Of a DNA stretch of 64,000 bases, positions 10,364-20,022 are shown piece by piece (position 1 is the stretch's first letter; every line of letters starts with the position of its first letter). Location of the stretch: assembly GCA_963777045.1 (NCBI GenBank), contig CAVZPD010000022.1, forward strand, positions 1-64,000, given 5' to 3'. Origin of the DNA: JAPSGM01 sp963777045. Its GTDB lineage: Bacteria; Chloroflexota; Limnocylindria; QHBO01. Both the position numbers and the translations under genes were made by a program. The notes below the pieces were generated by a model. That model worked only from the letters and a program-made list of their open reading frames with translations. It had not been told where the DNA came from and made no database searches.

Positions 10364-13000
10364 CTACAGAAGACCGAAGCGGCGACGCACGAGCGAGGTG
10401 ACGCCCAGGGCCGCCGGCAGCCCCACCGCCAGCCCGGCGGCGATGATGCCCCATTCGCCCAGGCCCAGCGGTACGGCGTCGAAGAGCTCGCCGACTGGCG
10501 AGTAGAGGAGCAGTAGCTGCAGCCCCAGGCTGACGGAGACTGCGAGTAGCAGCCAGCGGTTGGCCAGCAGCGGTGCGTGCTCGTGCAGGCGGATCACGAC
10601 CAGGCGCAGGTATTCCTGCGCGACGAGGGCGGTGAAGGTCATGGTGCGGGCCGTCTCGATTCCATACAGCGCCTTGCCCACGAAGAAGGTCGTGAGCACG
10701 ATTGCCGCGATCAGCGCTCCCACGCTCAGCACCAGCGCCAGCATCGCCCGCCCGATGATCGGGCCGCGGTGCGGTGGCTCGCGCATGATCCCCGGTGGCG
10801 CCGGGTCCACGGCCAGCGCCAGCGCCGGCCCGCTGTCGGTGACCAGGTTGACCCATAGGATCTGGACCGCGGTGATGGGCAGGTAGCCGACGAGCGACGC
10901 GCCCAGGATGACGAGCACTTCGGCCAGGTTCCCGGTGAGCAGGTAGTTGAGGAACTTCTTGATGTTGCCGGCGATCCGACGCCCTTCCTCGATCGCCGCC
11001 ACGATCGTCGCGAAGTTGTCGTCCAGCAGCACGATGTCCGATGCGTCGCGCGCCACCTCCGTGCCGCGCATGCCCATGGCGATCCCCACATCCGCGCCCT
11101 TGAGCGCCGGGGCGTCGTTGACGCCGTCGCCGGTCATCACCACCACCGAGTCATGCTGCCGAAACGCCTGCAGGATCCGGAGCTTGTGACGCGGCTCCAC
11201 CCGGGCGAAGATCGCCCCGCGCTCCACGAGCTCGTCGTCTGCCAGCGCCTCCAGCTGGTTGCCGGTGATCGCCTCGCCCGCCAGGCCGATGTTGCCGCCG
11301 ATGGCCGCGGCCGTGCCCGCGTTGTCCCCGGTGATCATCACCACGCGGATGCCCGCGTCGCGGGCGGCACGCAGGGCGGGGCCGGCTGCCTCCCGCGGTG
11401 GATCGGCCAGCGCCGCGAGCCCGTAGAAGGTGAGATCATGCTCCGCCTCCTCGCGGTTCCCGGGGTTGCCCGGCTTGCCGGCCAGGGCCAGCACGCGGAA
11501 GGCATCGGCGGCGAGGCCTTCGTTCGTTGCTCGGATGCGCTCGCGGTCCGTTGGGGTGAGCGGCCGGACGCCGTCCGGCGCCTGGACGCGGGTGCATCGG
11601 TCCAGGATCACCTCAGGCGCCCCCTTGGCCAGCACCTGGCGCCCGCCCGGCCCATCCACCACCACGCTCATCAGCTTGCGCGCCGACGAGAACGGGATCT
11701 CCTCCAGCCGCTCCCATCGGTCGCGGTCGACGCCGGCATTGACTGCGCCGATGAGCAGTGCCACCTCGGTCGGGTCGCCCGCGAGCGAGCCATCCGCACC
11801 CTCGTGGGCGTTGTTGCAGAGGGCGGCGGCGAGCAGCGCGGGCTCGTCGCGAAAGGCGGACCGGCCCGGATGGGCTGAGCCGGTCATCTCGATCGAGCGG
11901 CTCGGGAGCTCTACTCGTCGGAGGCTCATCCGTCCCTCGGTGATGGTGCCGGTCTTGTCGGTGCAGATCACCTGGGCGCTGCCCACGATCTCCACCACCG
12001 GCAGGGAGCGGACGAGGGCGTGCCGCTCCAGCATTCGGCGCGTGCCAAAGGCCAGCGCCAGTGTCATCACCACCGGCAGCCCTTCCGGGATGGCGGCCAC
12101 CGCCAGCGCCACGGCGGTCACGAACGTCCCCAGCAGGTCCTGGCCGCCCACGGTCAGCTGGAGGATCGCGATGACCACGATCAGGACTGCGATAGCCGCG
12201 GTGATGCGGCGCGCGAGGCCGGCCACCTCGCGCTGGAACGGGGTCGGCCCGTCCTGCACACTCTGCACTGCCTGGGCGATGGCACCCACCTCGGTCTGCA
12301 TGCCGGTGGCTGTCACGACGTAGCGCCCGCGCCCGGCCAGCACCGACGAGCCGAGGTAGACCATGTCAGCGCGCTCAGCCAGGGGCGTGTCGGTGTCGAC
12401 CGCCTCGGTGGACTTCTCAACCGGCATGCTCTCGCCGGTGATCGATGCCTCGTCGGTCTGCAGGTCGAGCGCGCGCAGCAGCCGGCCATCGGCGGAGATC
12501 CGGTCGCCTTCCTCGACCAGCACGACGTCACCTGGAACGAGCTCGTGGGCCGGCCGCGTGGCCGGGTTGCCGTCGCGCAGCACCTGCACCTCCGGCGAGG
12601 CCAGCCGCTGCAGCGCCTCGATGCCGCGCTGTGCGCGAAGGTTCTGGACGAAGCCAAGCGCGGCATTGAGCACCACGATGGCGACGATCAGGGCGGCGTC
12701 GCCCCACAGGTTCTCCGCCGGATCCAGCAGGGAGACCGCGGCGAGCGCGCCCGTGGCGGCAAGCAGGATGAGCACCAGCGGATTGCGGACCTCGTCCAGG
12801 ACCAGCTCCCAGGCGGGCACGCCCGGCTGTTCCTGCAGCCGGTTCGGCCCGTACCGCTCGGCGCGGGACGCAGCCTCGATGTTCGACAGCCCGTCCGCAG
12901 ACGCCTCGAGCTCGCGGAGCACGCCGGCAGCGCCCTGGGCATGGGGCATCGTCTTCACCGGCCAACCGTAGCGATGTGGGATGACGGGGTCACGGTCCAT
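10364..13000 (-). CDS. P-type cation-transporting ATPase, Ca2+-type (P2A)
   Basis: An intact 878-residue pump. Landmarks in order: N-terminal cation ATPase domain (ERYGPNRL near 50), TGES actuator loop at 188-191, membrane helix four PEGLPV at 305-310, phosphorylated Asp348 in DKTGTIT, GDPTE and KGAPE in the nucleotide domain, MVMTGDGVNDAP hinge motif, and NLVTDSGPALAL in helix six. PEGL and the N..TD motif point to the SERCA/PMR1-like P2A branch, so Ca2+ (or Mn2+) export from the cytoplasm is the best guess. ATG 13000 is chosen; ATG 12949 is also possible. The gene sits alone between the two 72-bp repeats, with copy 2 starting 38 bp upstream of its start codon. Confidence 0.9.
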   Translation of the reverse strand: MDRDPVIPHRYGWPVKTMPHAQGAAGVLRELEASADGLSNIEAASRAERYGPNRLQEQPGVPAWELVLDEVRNPLVLILLAATGALAAVSLLDPAENLWGDAALIVAIVVLNAALGFVQNLRAQRGIEALQRLASPEVQVLRDGNPATRPAHELVPGDVVLVEEGDRISADGRLLRALDLQTDEASITGESMPVEKSTEAVDTDTPLAERADMVYLGSSVLAGRGRYVVTATGMQTEVGAIAQAVQSVQDGPTPFQREVAGLARRITAAIAVLIVVIAILQLTVGGQDLLGTFVTAVALAVAAIPEGLPVVMTLALAFGTRRMLERHALVRSLPVVEIVGSAQVICTDKTGTITEGRMSLRRVELPSRSIEMTGSAHPGRSAFRDEPALLAAALCNNAHEGADGSLAGDPTEVALLIGAVNAGVDRDRWERLEEIPFSSARKLMSVVVDGPGGRQVLAKGAPEVILDRCTRVQAPDGVRPLTPTDRERIRATNEGLAADAFRVLALAGKPGNPGNREEAEHDLTFYGLAALADPPREAAGPALRAARDAGIRVVMITGDNAGTAAAIGGNIGLAGEAITGNQLEALADDELVERGAIFARVEPRHKLRILQAFRQHDSVVVMTGDGVNDAPALKGADVGIAMGMRGTEVARDASDIVLLDDNFATIVAAIEEGRRIAGNIKKFLNYLLTGNLAEVLVILGASLVGYLPITAVQILWVNLVTDSGPALALAVDPAPPGIMREPPHRGPIIGRAMLALVLSVGALIAAIVLTTFFVGKALYGIETARTMTFTALVAQEYLRLVVIRLHEHAPLLANRWLLLAVSVSLGLQLLLLYSPVGELFDAVPLGLGEWGIIAAGLAVGLPAALGVTSLVRRRFGLL

Positions 13001-13037
13001 GTGTCCCGAACGGGGCCTCCAGGACCGCACGGATAGA

Positions 13038-13109
13038 GGAGAGCGGCCCGGAGAGTGTCCGTTCAACCGCGCCGGGGGGAGAAGCGCGATGCCGGGATCC
13101 GGGGGCCGC
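13038..13109. repeat. 72-bp perfect direct repeat, copy 2
   Basis: Identical to 10162-10233. On the minus strand it occupies the 5' leader of the P-type ATPase. On the plus strand it ends 163 bp before the GTG of the next membrane protein. The block begins GGAGAGCGGCCCGGAGAG and contains a GGATCC-centred palindrome. GCGGCCC and GGGCCGC near the two ends are exact complements, about 55 bases apart. I could not match it to a riboswitch family by eye. Confidence 0.9.
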
Positions 13110-13175
13110 AGGAGACAGTGTATTCCCTCCCTGCAAGGGTGTTGCGGCGTCCACGATTCGCCGCGTGCCCCCGAA

Positions 13176-13205
13176 AGCGACCGATAGCCCAGGACATCGG
13201 TCGCT
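13176..13205. promoter_or_regulatory. 10-bp perfect inverted repeat
   Basis: AGCGACCGAT (13176-13185) and ATCGGTCGCT (13196-13205) are exact reverse complements separated by 10 bases. It sits in the 272-bp gap between the P-type ATPase start and the membrane protein starting at 13273. With no T-run on either side it looks more like an operator or RNA hairpin than an intrinsic terminator. It could act on either divergent gene. Confidence 0.5.
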
Positions 13206-13272
13206 CCGGCCCTTGGCGATCGACTCCCCTGGTGCCGTACTGGGATCGATCGCACGTTGGAGGACGGGAGTT

Positions 13273-13794
13273 GTGAAAGCTCTTCTCGACCTGCTGCCGA
13301 TCGGCATCGGGGTCGCGCTGGTGGCGACGGTCACCTGGTTCCTGCTGGACCGCGACATCGGCGCGGGCAGGTGGCTCCTGGCGGCCCTGCTGTTCGCGCA
13401 TGGATGGGTCCACGTCATGTTCGTGTTCCCGGCACCTGAGGCGGCCTCGGCCACTGAGGGTGGGCTGGCATACCCGTTCGAGATGGGACGATCCTGGCTC
13501 ATCACGAACGCCGGACTCGACGCCGGGACGATCCGCACCATCGGGATCGTGGTCGTGGTGGTGACCTTCGTGGCCTTCCTGCTTGCGGCGTTATCGACCA
13601 TGGGCTGGCTGATTCCCAGCGGCTGGTGGAACGGCCTGCTGCTTGGGGCAGCCGCGAGCTCGACGCTCCTGCTGGCGCTCTTCTTCTCGCCGGCGCTGCT
13701 GCTGGGCTTCGCCATCAACGCTGCGCTGTGGGTGCTGGTGATCGCGTCGATCTGGAGCCCGATGACCGGCAGGGTGCCCGGCAGCCTGGCATAG
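13273..13794 (+). CDS. Four-helix membrane protein of unknown function
   Basis: A 173-residue hydrophobic protein with four or five helices (LLPIGIGVALVATVTWFLL, LLAALLFAHGWVHVMFVFP, VVVVVTFVAFLLAALS, LLGAAASSTLLLALFF). The GTG at 13273 is preceded by GGAGG with a nine-base spacer, which decides the start. No family recognised. It is divergent from the P-type ATPase and downstream of the 72-bp repeat and the inverted repeat, so those elements could serve it as easily as the pump. Confidence 0.75.
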   Translation: MKALLDLLPIGIGVALVATVTWFLLDRDIGAGRWLLAALLFAHGWVHVMFVFPAPEAASATEGGLAYPFEMGRSWLITNAGLDAGTIRTIGIVVVVVTFVAFLLAALSTMGWLIPSGWWNGLLLGAAASSTLLLALFFSPALLLGFAINAALWVLVIASIWSPMTGRVPGSLA

Positions 13795-13868
13795 CGCAAC
13801 GGCCGCGTTCGCGCAGCGGCCGAGGGTTTGGCCTAGGATCGGTCCTTCACACCGCAACGGACCGACCG

Positions 13869-14761
13869 ATGACGCTCGCCCTCGACAATGATCCCAAGCT
13901 TCGCCAATACGCGCATCCCGAGCGCCTGGTCACCACCGAGTGGCTTGCCGAGCATCTTGGTCAACCCGGCCTGGTGGTCGTCGAGTCGGACGAGGACGTC
14001 CTCCTCTACGAGACCGGCCACATCCCCGGCGCGGTGAAGGTGGACTGGCACACCGATCTCAACGATCCGGTCACGCGCGACTACCTCGATGCGGCCGGCT
14101 TCGCGGCGCTGATGCGCCGCAAGGGGATCGGCCGCGACACGACCGTCGTCTTCTACGGCGACAAGAGCAACTGGTGGGCGGCGTACGCCCTCTGGGTCTT
14201 CAGCCTCTTCGGCCATCCCGACGTGCGCCTGCTCGACGGGGGGCGCACGAAGTGGGAGGCCGAGAACAGGCCGATGACGACCGATGCCGCCACCCCGGCC
14301 CCTGCCGAGTACCCGGTGGTGGAGCGTAACGATGCCGCCATCCGCGCCTTCCGCGACGACGTGCTGGCGCACCTCGGCAAGCCGCTGGTCGACGTGCGAT
14401 CGCCGGACGAGTTCAGCGGACGGCTGCTGCACATGGCCGGACTACCCGCAGGAGGGCGCGCTGCGCGGCGGCCACATCCCGGGGCGCCAAGTCGGTTCCC
14501 TGGGCACGAGCCGCGAACGAGGACGGCACCTTCAAGTCGCGCGACGAGCTGGAGGCACTCTATCGGTCCGAAGTCGGGCTGTCACCGGACGACGACGTGG
14601 TCGTCTACTGCCGCATCGGTGAGCGTTCCAGCCACACCTGGTTCGCGCTGACGCACCTGCTCGGCTTCGAGAGGGTGCGCAACTACGACGGCTCGTGGAC
14701 GGAGTGGGGGAACAGCGTCCGTGTGCCGATCGAGCGCCAGATCGACGAGCCCGGTGGCTGA
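13869..14761 (+). CDS. Thiosulfate sulfurtransferase, tandem rhodanese (two frameshifts)
   Basis: Two rhodanese domains: an inactive N-terminal one (GHIPGAVKVDWHTDLNDP) and a C-terminal catalytic one whose loop reads VVYCRIGERSSHTWF, the CRxGxR active-site type of actinobacterial-style sulfurtransferases. Full length is about 297 residues. Two indels, an extra G near 14440 (GCCGGAC) and one near 14487 (CGGGGCGCC), move the reading frame twice within 50 bases. Correcting both restores HMADYPQEGALRGGHIPG then AKSVPWARAANEDG. It would transfer sulfane sulfur from thiosulfate to a thiophilic acceptor, and overlaps the sufE-like gene by eight bases. Confidence 0.85.
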
Positions 14762-15188
14762 CGACCTCCCCCCGCGCCTGGCGGAGATCGTCGAGACCTT
14801 CGCCACCTCGCCGCGACAGGACCGGCTGGAGCTGCTCCTCGAGTATGCCCAGTCGCTGCCCGATCTGCCGGAGCGCCTATCGGCCCACCCGGAGCGACTC
14901 GAGCGCGTCCCGGAGTGCCAGTCACCGCTCTTCGTGGTGGCGGAAGCCGATGACGACGGCGTGGCGCACCTGTACTTCGACGCGCCGCCGGAATCGCCCA
15001 CTACGCGCGGCTTTGCGGGGATCTTCCACGCTGGACTCGATGGCGAGCCCGTGGAGGCGGTGTTGCGCGTTCCTGTCGATGTCACGCACCGGTTGGCGCT
15101 CGCCGACGTGATCAGCCCGCTCCGCATGCGCGGGGCCGATGCGCTCCTCTACCGCGTCCAGCGTCAGCTTCGCGAACGGTCGGCCTGA
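14754..15188 (+). CDS. SufE-like sulfur acceptor protein
   Basis: A 144-residue SufE-family protein with the conserved cysteine in RVPECQSPLF (Cys55). SufE accepts persulfide sulfur from a cysteine desulfurase and stimulates iron-sulfur cluster assembly. The GTG at 14754 lies inside the last codons of the rhodanese gene, so the two are translationally coupled. A rhodanese next to SufE, with no desulfurase in view, suggests sulfur relay from thiosulfate to the acceptor. That is inference from neighbourhood. Length and fold core (PRLAEIVETF, PDLPERL) match the family. Confidence 0.87.
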   Translation: MADDLPPRLAEIVETFATSPRQDRLELLLEYAQSLPDLPERLSAHPERLERVPECQSPLFVVAEADDDGVAHLYFDAPPESPTTRGFAGIFHAGLDGEPVEAVLRVPVDVTHRLALADVISPLRMRGADALLYRVQRQLRERSA

Positions 15189-15192
15189 GCCG

Positions 15193-15596
15193 ATGCCGGC
15201 GACGCAGCTCCTGGCCACCATCGCGGCCGTCCTGATCGGGATCGTGGTGGCCTTCCAGCTCGCCCTCGCCGCCGGGCTGCCGTGGGGCGAGGCGACGATG
15301 GGAGGGCGCGCCGCCACGACGCATGGAGGCGTCCTGTCGCCACCATATCGACCGCGGCAGCCGCGGTCAGCGCTGTGCTGCTGGCGCTGGCTGCGCTCAT
15401 CGTGCTCTCGAGGGGAGGCGTCGTCGATGTCGGCCTTCCGGACGACGTGCTGCGGATCGGCGCCTGGGTGGTCGTCGGCTTCGCCATCCTCAACACGCTG
15501 ACCAATCTCTCCGGCCGCCATCCGGTCGAGCGGTTTGGGATGAGCGCCATCACGATTGCCATCGCACTGCTGGCGGGCCTCGTCGCCCTCAGCTGA
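15193..15596 (+). CDS. Small four-helix membrane protein (frameshifted)
   Basis: About 134 residues. The first half (MPATQLLATIAAVLIGIVVA, then LALAAGLPWGEATMGGR) is read from the ATG at 15193; the second half (TISTAAAAVSAVLLALAALI, then GFAILNTLTNLSGRHPVERF) is one frame off, with the break near 15340. The PWGEATMGGR loop between helices is a pattern I have seen in uncharacterised actinobacterial and Chloroflexota membrane proteins. It starts 4 bp after the SufE-like gene. Function unknown. Confidence 0.65.
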
Positions 15597-15640
15597 GTGC
15601 GCGCGGAGCGGAATCAAGGCGGAAGATTGCGGATGCGGCC

Positions 15641-15955
15641 CTAATCCTGGTTGCGAATCCAGCCCTCGCATCGATTCAGGAGGGCGGTGTACGCGCTGTC
15701 GCCATCGGCACCGCTGGCGTCGAGGATGACCGAACGATGGCGCATGAAGACCCGCGCGAAGAGCGCGACCTTCCGTCCGTCGTCGTCCACCACCGGGCGA
15801 GACCATGCGTACATCACGACCGCCGGGGTGCCGTCCATGCGCGCTCGGAGATCCTGTGTCAGCGCATCGCGCAGCGGCTGACTGCTGCCTGCCTCCGCCT
15901 CCAAGTGCGTACCTCCTGCTGCTGCGTGCCCTCGGGCAGCCGTTGACGCGGTCAT
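15641..15955 (-). CDS. Small hypothetical protein
   Basis: A 104-residue protein without membrane segments or signal peptide. The core (TPAVVMYAWSRPVVDDDGRK, then VALFARVFMRHRSVIL) looks like a compact alpha/beta domain, which is why I treat it as coding. No family recognised. The N-terminal 30 residues are alanine/glycine rich, so the true start may be further in. It is convergent with the preceding membrane protein and divergent from the EAL gene region. Confidence 0.45.
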   Translation of the reverse strand: MTASTAARGHAAAGGTHLEAEAGSSQPLRDALTQDLRARMDGTPAVVMYAWSRPVVDDDGRKVALFARVFMRHRSVILDASGADGDSAYTALLNRCEGWIRNQD

Positions 15956-15979
15956 CTTACGGGGCGGGTGAAATGCCAG

Positions 15980-16008
15980 TTGACGTTATGGACGCATCCT
16001 CCTGTACT
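15980..16008 (+). promoter_or_regulatory. Candidate sigma-70-type promoter
   Basis: TTGACG at 15980-15985 and TGTACT at 16003-16008 with an exact 17-base spacer. It reads toward the EAL gene, about 210 bp upstream of its presumed start. In such GC-rich DNA an AT-containing pair with perfect spacing stands out, but this is only a consensus match. Nothing else is recognisable in the rest of the 263-bp gap. Confidence 0.3.
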
Positions 16009-16218
16009 CCCGGCCGCCCGGGCGAAGCGAAATGACGAATGGGCCATGTACGAGCGCGCCCACCCCTGTGAGAGTGATGCCGACGACGAGTCTCGTAGGC
16101 GGTCTTGCATGCGGCTATCGCCGCAGATCAACTCCGTGAGTGACACCGTGGGCCGCGTGGCCGGTTGATACGTGCCTGGCAAATCCGCGCGAGTGGTCGC
16201 CGGAGGAGGAAGTATGTT

Positions 16219-19200
16219 GTGGAAGCTCGGGACAGGTGGTTCGTCGCGGCCGACGCCGTTGCAAAGCGAGCGCGAAGACTCCCGACGATGGCGCCACTGG
16301 CACTCGTCGCCTGCGTCACCGTCGGGCTTGGCGGAATGATGCGCTACTTCTCGATGAGCGGTGATCAGGCGGACTGGGGTATCTTCTCGTATCGCTGCTG
16401 CCTGTCGTTGCGCTCATCGTCGGGCCATTGCTCTACCGGCAGGCGTCGGCCTGGCCGTGGTATCTGCTCGCCGCCGCGCAGGGCTCGTTCTTCGTCGGCG
16501 ATCTGCTCTCCGTTCGCGGCAATGGCATCGGGATGTGATCTTCGTTCTCGGTCGCCGACGTTGCCTACCTGCTCGGCTACCCGCTCATGGCGGCCGGTCT
16601 TGCGGTCTTCATCCAGCGGCGGCACCCCGGAGCCAGATCGTCTCGCTGATCGATGCGCTGGCGATCGGCTCTGCCGCCGCGCTGGCCCTGTGGCTCGGTT
16701 ACGGGCAGCGTGCCCTCGGTTCATAACCGGGGGGTCGATGGTCGAGACGGCCATCGGTGGCCTATCCCATTGGCGATGCGATGCTGGGCGGTGCCGCCGT
16801 ATATCTCTTGCTCTCGGGCCGGATATGGGACCTGGCTCTTTCGCTGCTCGTGGCCTCGCTGCTGCTCGTGCTGGCGGGCGACGTGGCCTACTACGGAGGC
16901 TTGGTCCAAGTTGGCGCCGGCGGGAGAAGCTGGGTCGATGCGCTCTGGCTGCTCAGTTACCTGGCAGTCGGCATGGCCGCACTGGTGCCATCGATGCAGC
17001 ACCTCGACCGGCCTGCAGCCGGGGCTGCGGCACCCCGCGCCGGCAGCCTCATCGTGCTCGGGATAGCCTTGGCGAGTTCCCGCCTTCGCCATGGTCCAGG
17101 GGACGCTGGCCGGTCATGTGGATTCACTGGCGGTGATCGTCAGCGAGGCGGTCCTCGGCGGCCTGGTGCTCGGTCGCATGCACCTGGTGGTGGTGCTGGA
17201 CCAGCGACGGGCGCGGCGCTATGCCTGATGCTGGAAGCGGCCTCGACGCCTTCGCCGTGGTCGGGCTCGACGGACGATCCAGTTCGCAAGTCCCGCCTCG
17301 AAGACGCTGCTCGGCATTCCCCCCGAGGACGCAATCGGCCGGTCGGTGGTCGAGTATCTCGACCGGCTCGAGGACTACGACGCCGATGCGGCGAGGCAAT
17401 GCTGCAGGGGATGCTCCAGAGGCCGGGATGACGATCACCGATCGCGTTAAGGTGCGCGCCGATGACGCTGCCATGCGATGGCTGGAGGTGACCATCACCA
17501 ACCGAAGTGCGGAGGCCGAGGTCGCCGGCGTGGTCATCAGCTGCCGTGACGTGACCGAGCAGGTCGCAGCTGCCGACGACCTGCGGCGCCGGCACGATCT
17601 CCTGGCCGAGTCCGAGGGCCTGGCCCATGTCGGTAGTTGGGACCTCGACCCGTCTCGTGACCACGCGCAGTGGTCGGACGAGAACTGGCGAATCCTTGGC
17701 ATCGAGCCCGGCTCGGCCGAGCCGGGGTCCAAGACCCTGCTGCGCGGCGTGCACCCCGATGACCGGGAGCAGGTTCAGCAGGCGCTCGATGAATCGGCGA
17801 CTTCGGCGAGCCCGATGGATGTGCAGTTCCGCTTCCTGCGTCCGGACGGGGGCCTGCGTCACGTGCGGGCCGTGGCCCGCGCGACTCACCGCCTCGAGAG
17901 CGGCCAGTATCGGATCATCGGCGCCAACCTCGACGTCACGGCCGAGGTCAACGCCCGCGAGCGTTTGGCACGCCTGGGTTCGGCCGTCGAGCAGGCGACC
18001 GACTCGGTGGTGATCACGGATGCTGCGGGGCGCATCGAGTACGTGAACCCCGCCTTCGAACGACTTTCGGGATACGCACGACACGAAGTGATCGGCGAGA
18101 ACCCCCGCATCCTCAAGAGCGGCAAACAGCCGGATTCGTTCTACGAGGCGATGTGGGCAGCCCTCGCATCCGGACAGCCGTGGGTCGCGGAATTCGTGAA
18201 CCGTCGCAAGGACGGAGGACTATACGAGACGTCCGGCATCGTCTCGCCCATCTTCGACGACCGCGGTGTGATCAGCGGATACGTGGCCGTGAAGCGCGAC
18301 GTCACCGAGGAGCGACGCCTCAAGGCGCGGGCGAAGCGCCTCGCCAGGGAACGAGCGTTGATCGCGGCGACCATCCGAGGCATCACGGCGAGCGATGACC
18401 CGGAGGCGATGGCCGCCGCCGTTTGTCGCCAGGTGGCCAGCCTCCGTGGCGTGGTGATGGCCGGGTTCTTCGTCTTCGGTCTCGACCAGCGCGCGGTTCC
18501 TCTGGGTCTTGTCGTTGCCGGGCGACCCGATTTCGCCCCACGCCGCGTTCCCCGCCAGCGCAGCCAGTACCTGCGTGACCAGGCCGGTCGCGGGCCGTGG
18601 ATCGAGGCATGGGAGCCGAGACGCGGCATCCCTATGCCGAGCTCTTCGCCGACCTGGGGGTCCGCGCCACTGCCTATGCCCCGGTGCGCAACGCCGGAAG
18701 CCTGATCGGGTTCCTCGTCATCGCGAATGCCGCGCTGAATGCGGAGGAGCAGCTGGCCGACCTGCTCCCGGCATTGGTGGAGTTCTCGGAGATGGCCGGC
18801 GTTATGGTGGGGCCGAAGGTCGCCGTCCGCTCCGAAGCCGAGGCCGTGCGGCTGCAGCTCGCGCGCATCATCCGTGAGCGTGGCTTCAGGACCGCCTTCC
18901 AACCCGTCGTCGATATCATGCGCGACGAGATCGTCGGCTACGAGGCGTTAACGCGCTTCGATGACGGCGTTGCTCCCGATCTCCGCTTCGCGGAGGCGAC
19001 GTCCGTCGGCATGGACGTCGAGCTCGAGCTGCGCACGCTGGCCAACGCGCTCGACCGCGCGAGGGATCTGCCCGCCGAGGCGTGGTTGAGCCTCAACGCC
19101 TCGCCGCGGCTGATCATGCATAGCCAAGGGCTGCGCGACCTGCTGATCGGCACGAATCGTGAGGTGTTCGTGGAGGTCACCGAGCACGAGGAGATCACCG

Positions 19201-19639
19201 ACTACGAGGCATTTGCGGCGGCGCTGCGTGAGCTCGGGCCGCACGTCCGCCTGGCCGTCGACGATGCCGGCGCCGGATTCGCCAGCTTGCGCCATATCCT
19301 CGAGCTTCATCCTGCCATCGTGAAGCTGGACCGCGGCCTCATTGCCGGGATCGACGGGGACGACGCGCGGATTGCCATGGCGGCCGGGATGCGCCACTTC
19401 GCGCGTTCGACAACGTGCTCCTCGTGGCGGAGGGCGTCGAGACCAACGCGGAGCTGGCAACCTTGCGGGGGCTCGATATCCCGCTTGCCCAGGGATTCCT
19501 GCTGGGCAAGCCAACCGTCTACGACAGGCCGGGCGCCACGGTAACCCCGGCGGACGCGGTCGGCGGCGCCCGACGCACTGTCAAAAGGCGTAGGGACGCC
19601 TCCAGCCACCCCGACCCCGCCACCATTCTCCGGCACTGA
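16219..19639 (+). pseudogene. Membrane-PAS-GAF-EAL c-di-GMP phosphodiesterase, disrupted
   Basis: Reconstructed order: about seven membrane helices (to roughly 17200), PAS1 (IQFASPASKTLLGIPPEDAI), PAS2 (WDLDPSRDHAQWSDENWRIL), PAS3 (IEYVNPAFERLSGYARHE), a GAF-like region, then an EAL domain. The EAL residues needed for c-di-GMP hydrolysis are all readable: YEALTRF, LNASP, EVTEHEE, DDAGAGFAS, IVKLDRGL, AEGVET, AQGFLLGKP. I count about 12 indels (near 16380, 16628, 16722, 16757, 17085, 17219, 17245, 17272, 17397, 17430, 18615, 19420) plus an in-frame TGA near 16540. GGAGGAGGA precedes the GTG at 16219. No GGDEF domain is present. It is either a decaying gene or a badly resolved stretch of assembly. 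Confidence 0.8.
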
Positions 19640-19670
19640 ACCCGGGTGGAACGCGCCATCGATCGATGCG

Positions 19671-19856
19671 TCAGACCCCTGCGGCGTACTCGTCGGGGTG
19701 CTGGGCTCGATCCCTGGAGACGGTCCGCTCCATGATGTCGAGGATCTCCTCGACGGAACAACCGTTCTCTTCCGCCGCCGCTTTCAGATCCTCGTACCGG
19801 ATGTTCGACTCGCCCATCTCGAGGTGGGCGTCCATGCAGCCACATGTCAGGCACAT
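19671..19856 (-). CDS. Small cysteine-rich protein, CLTCGCMDAH type
   Basis: Only 61 residues, beginning MCLTCGCMDAHLEMG. Cys2, Cys5 and Cys7 with His11 could hold a metal. The rest is a helical EDLKAAAEENGCSVEEILDI segment. Similar short proteins beginning with a CxxCGC motif occur in Actinobacteriota and Chloroflexota without assigned function. Its composition is less GC-extreme than its neighbours. The short length and cysteine-dense start argue for a real gene; the longer upstream frame looks non-coding. Confidence 0.7.
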   Translation of the reverse strand: MCLTCGCMDAHLEMGESNIRYEDLKAAAEENGCSVEEILDIMERTVSRDRAQHPDEYAAGV

Positions 19857-20022
19857 GAGTTTGATACTCCCAATCTTGGTCGCATGCGTGTGGGCTGATG
19901 CGCCCATGATGCGCGCCCGATGCCCAATCTGGCGCGCCAGCATGCGGACGCCGCCGCCGGGACGTGCCCCGGAGTGATGGACTGGAGGCGACGCGGCGGT
20001 TTGCGTGCGTCTCGGCCGCCGG

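Noticed and set aside
13038..13109. 72-bp repeat as a yybP-ykoY (Mn2+) riboswitch, since it precedes a cation pump
   Set aside because: The GGGGAGTAG/GGGGAGACC-like landmarks are not there; the pump context alone is not enough.
16219..19639. Splitting the EAL region into several small genes (one per open fragment)
   Set aside because: The fragments reassemble into one standard membrane-PAS-EAL protein in the correct order, so separate genes are not credible.
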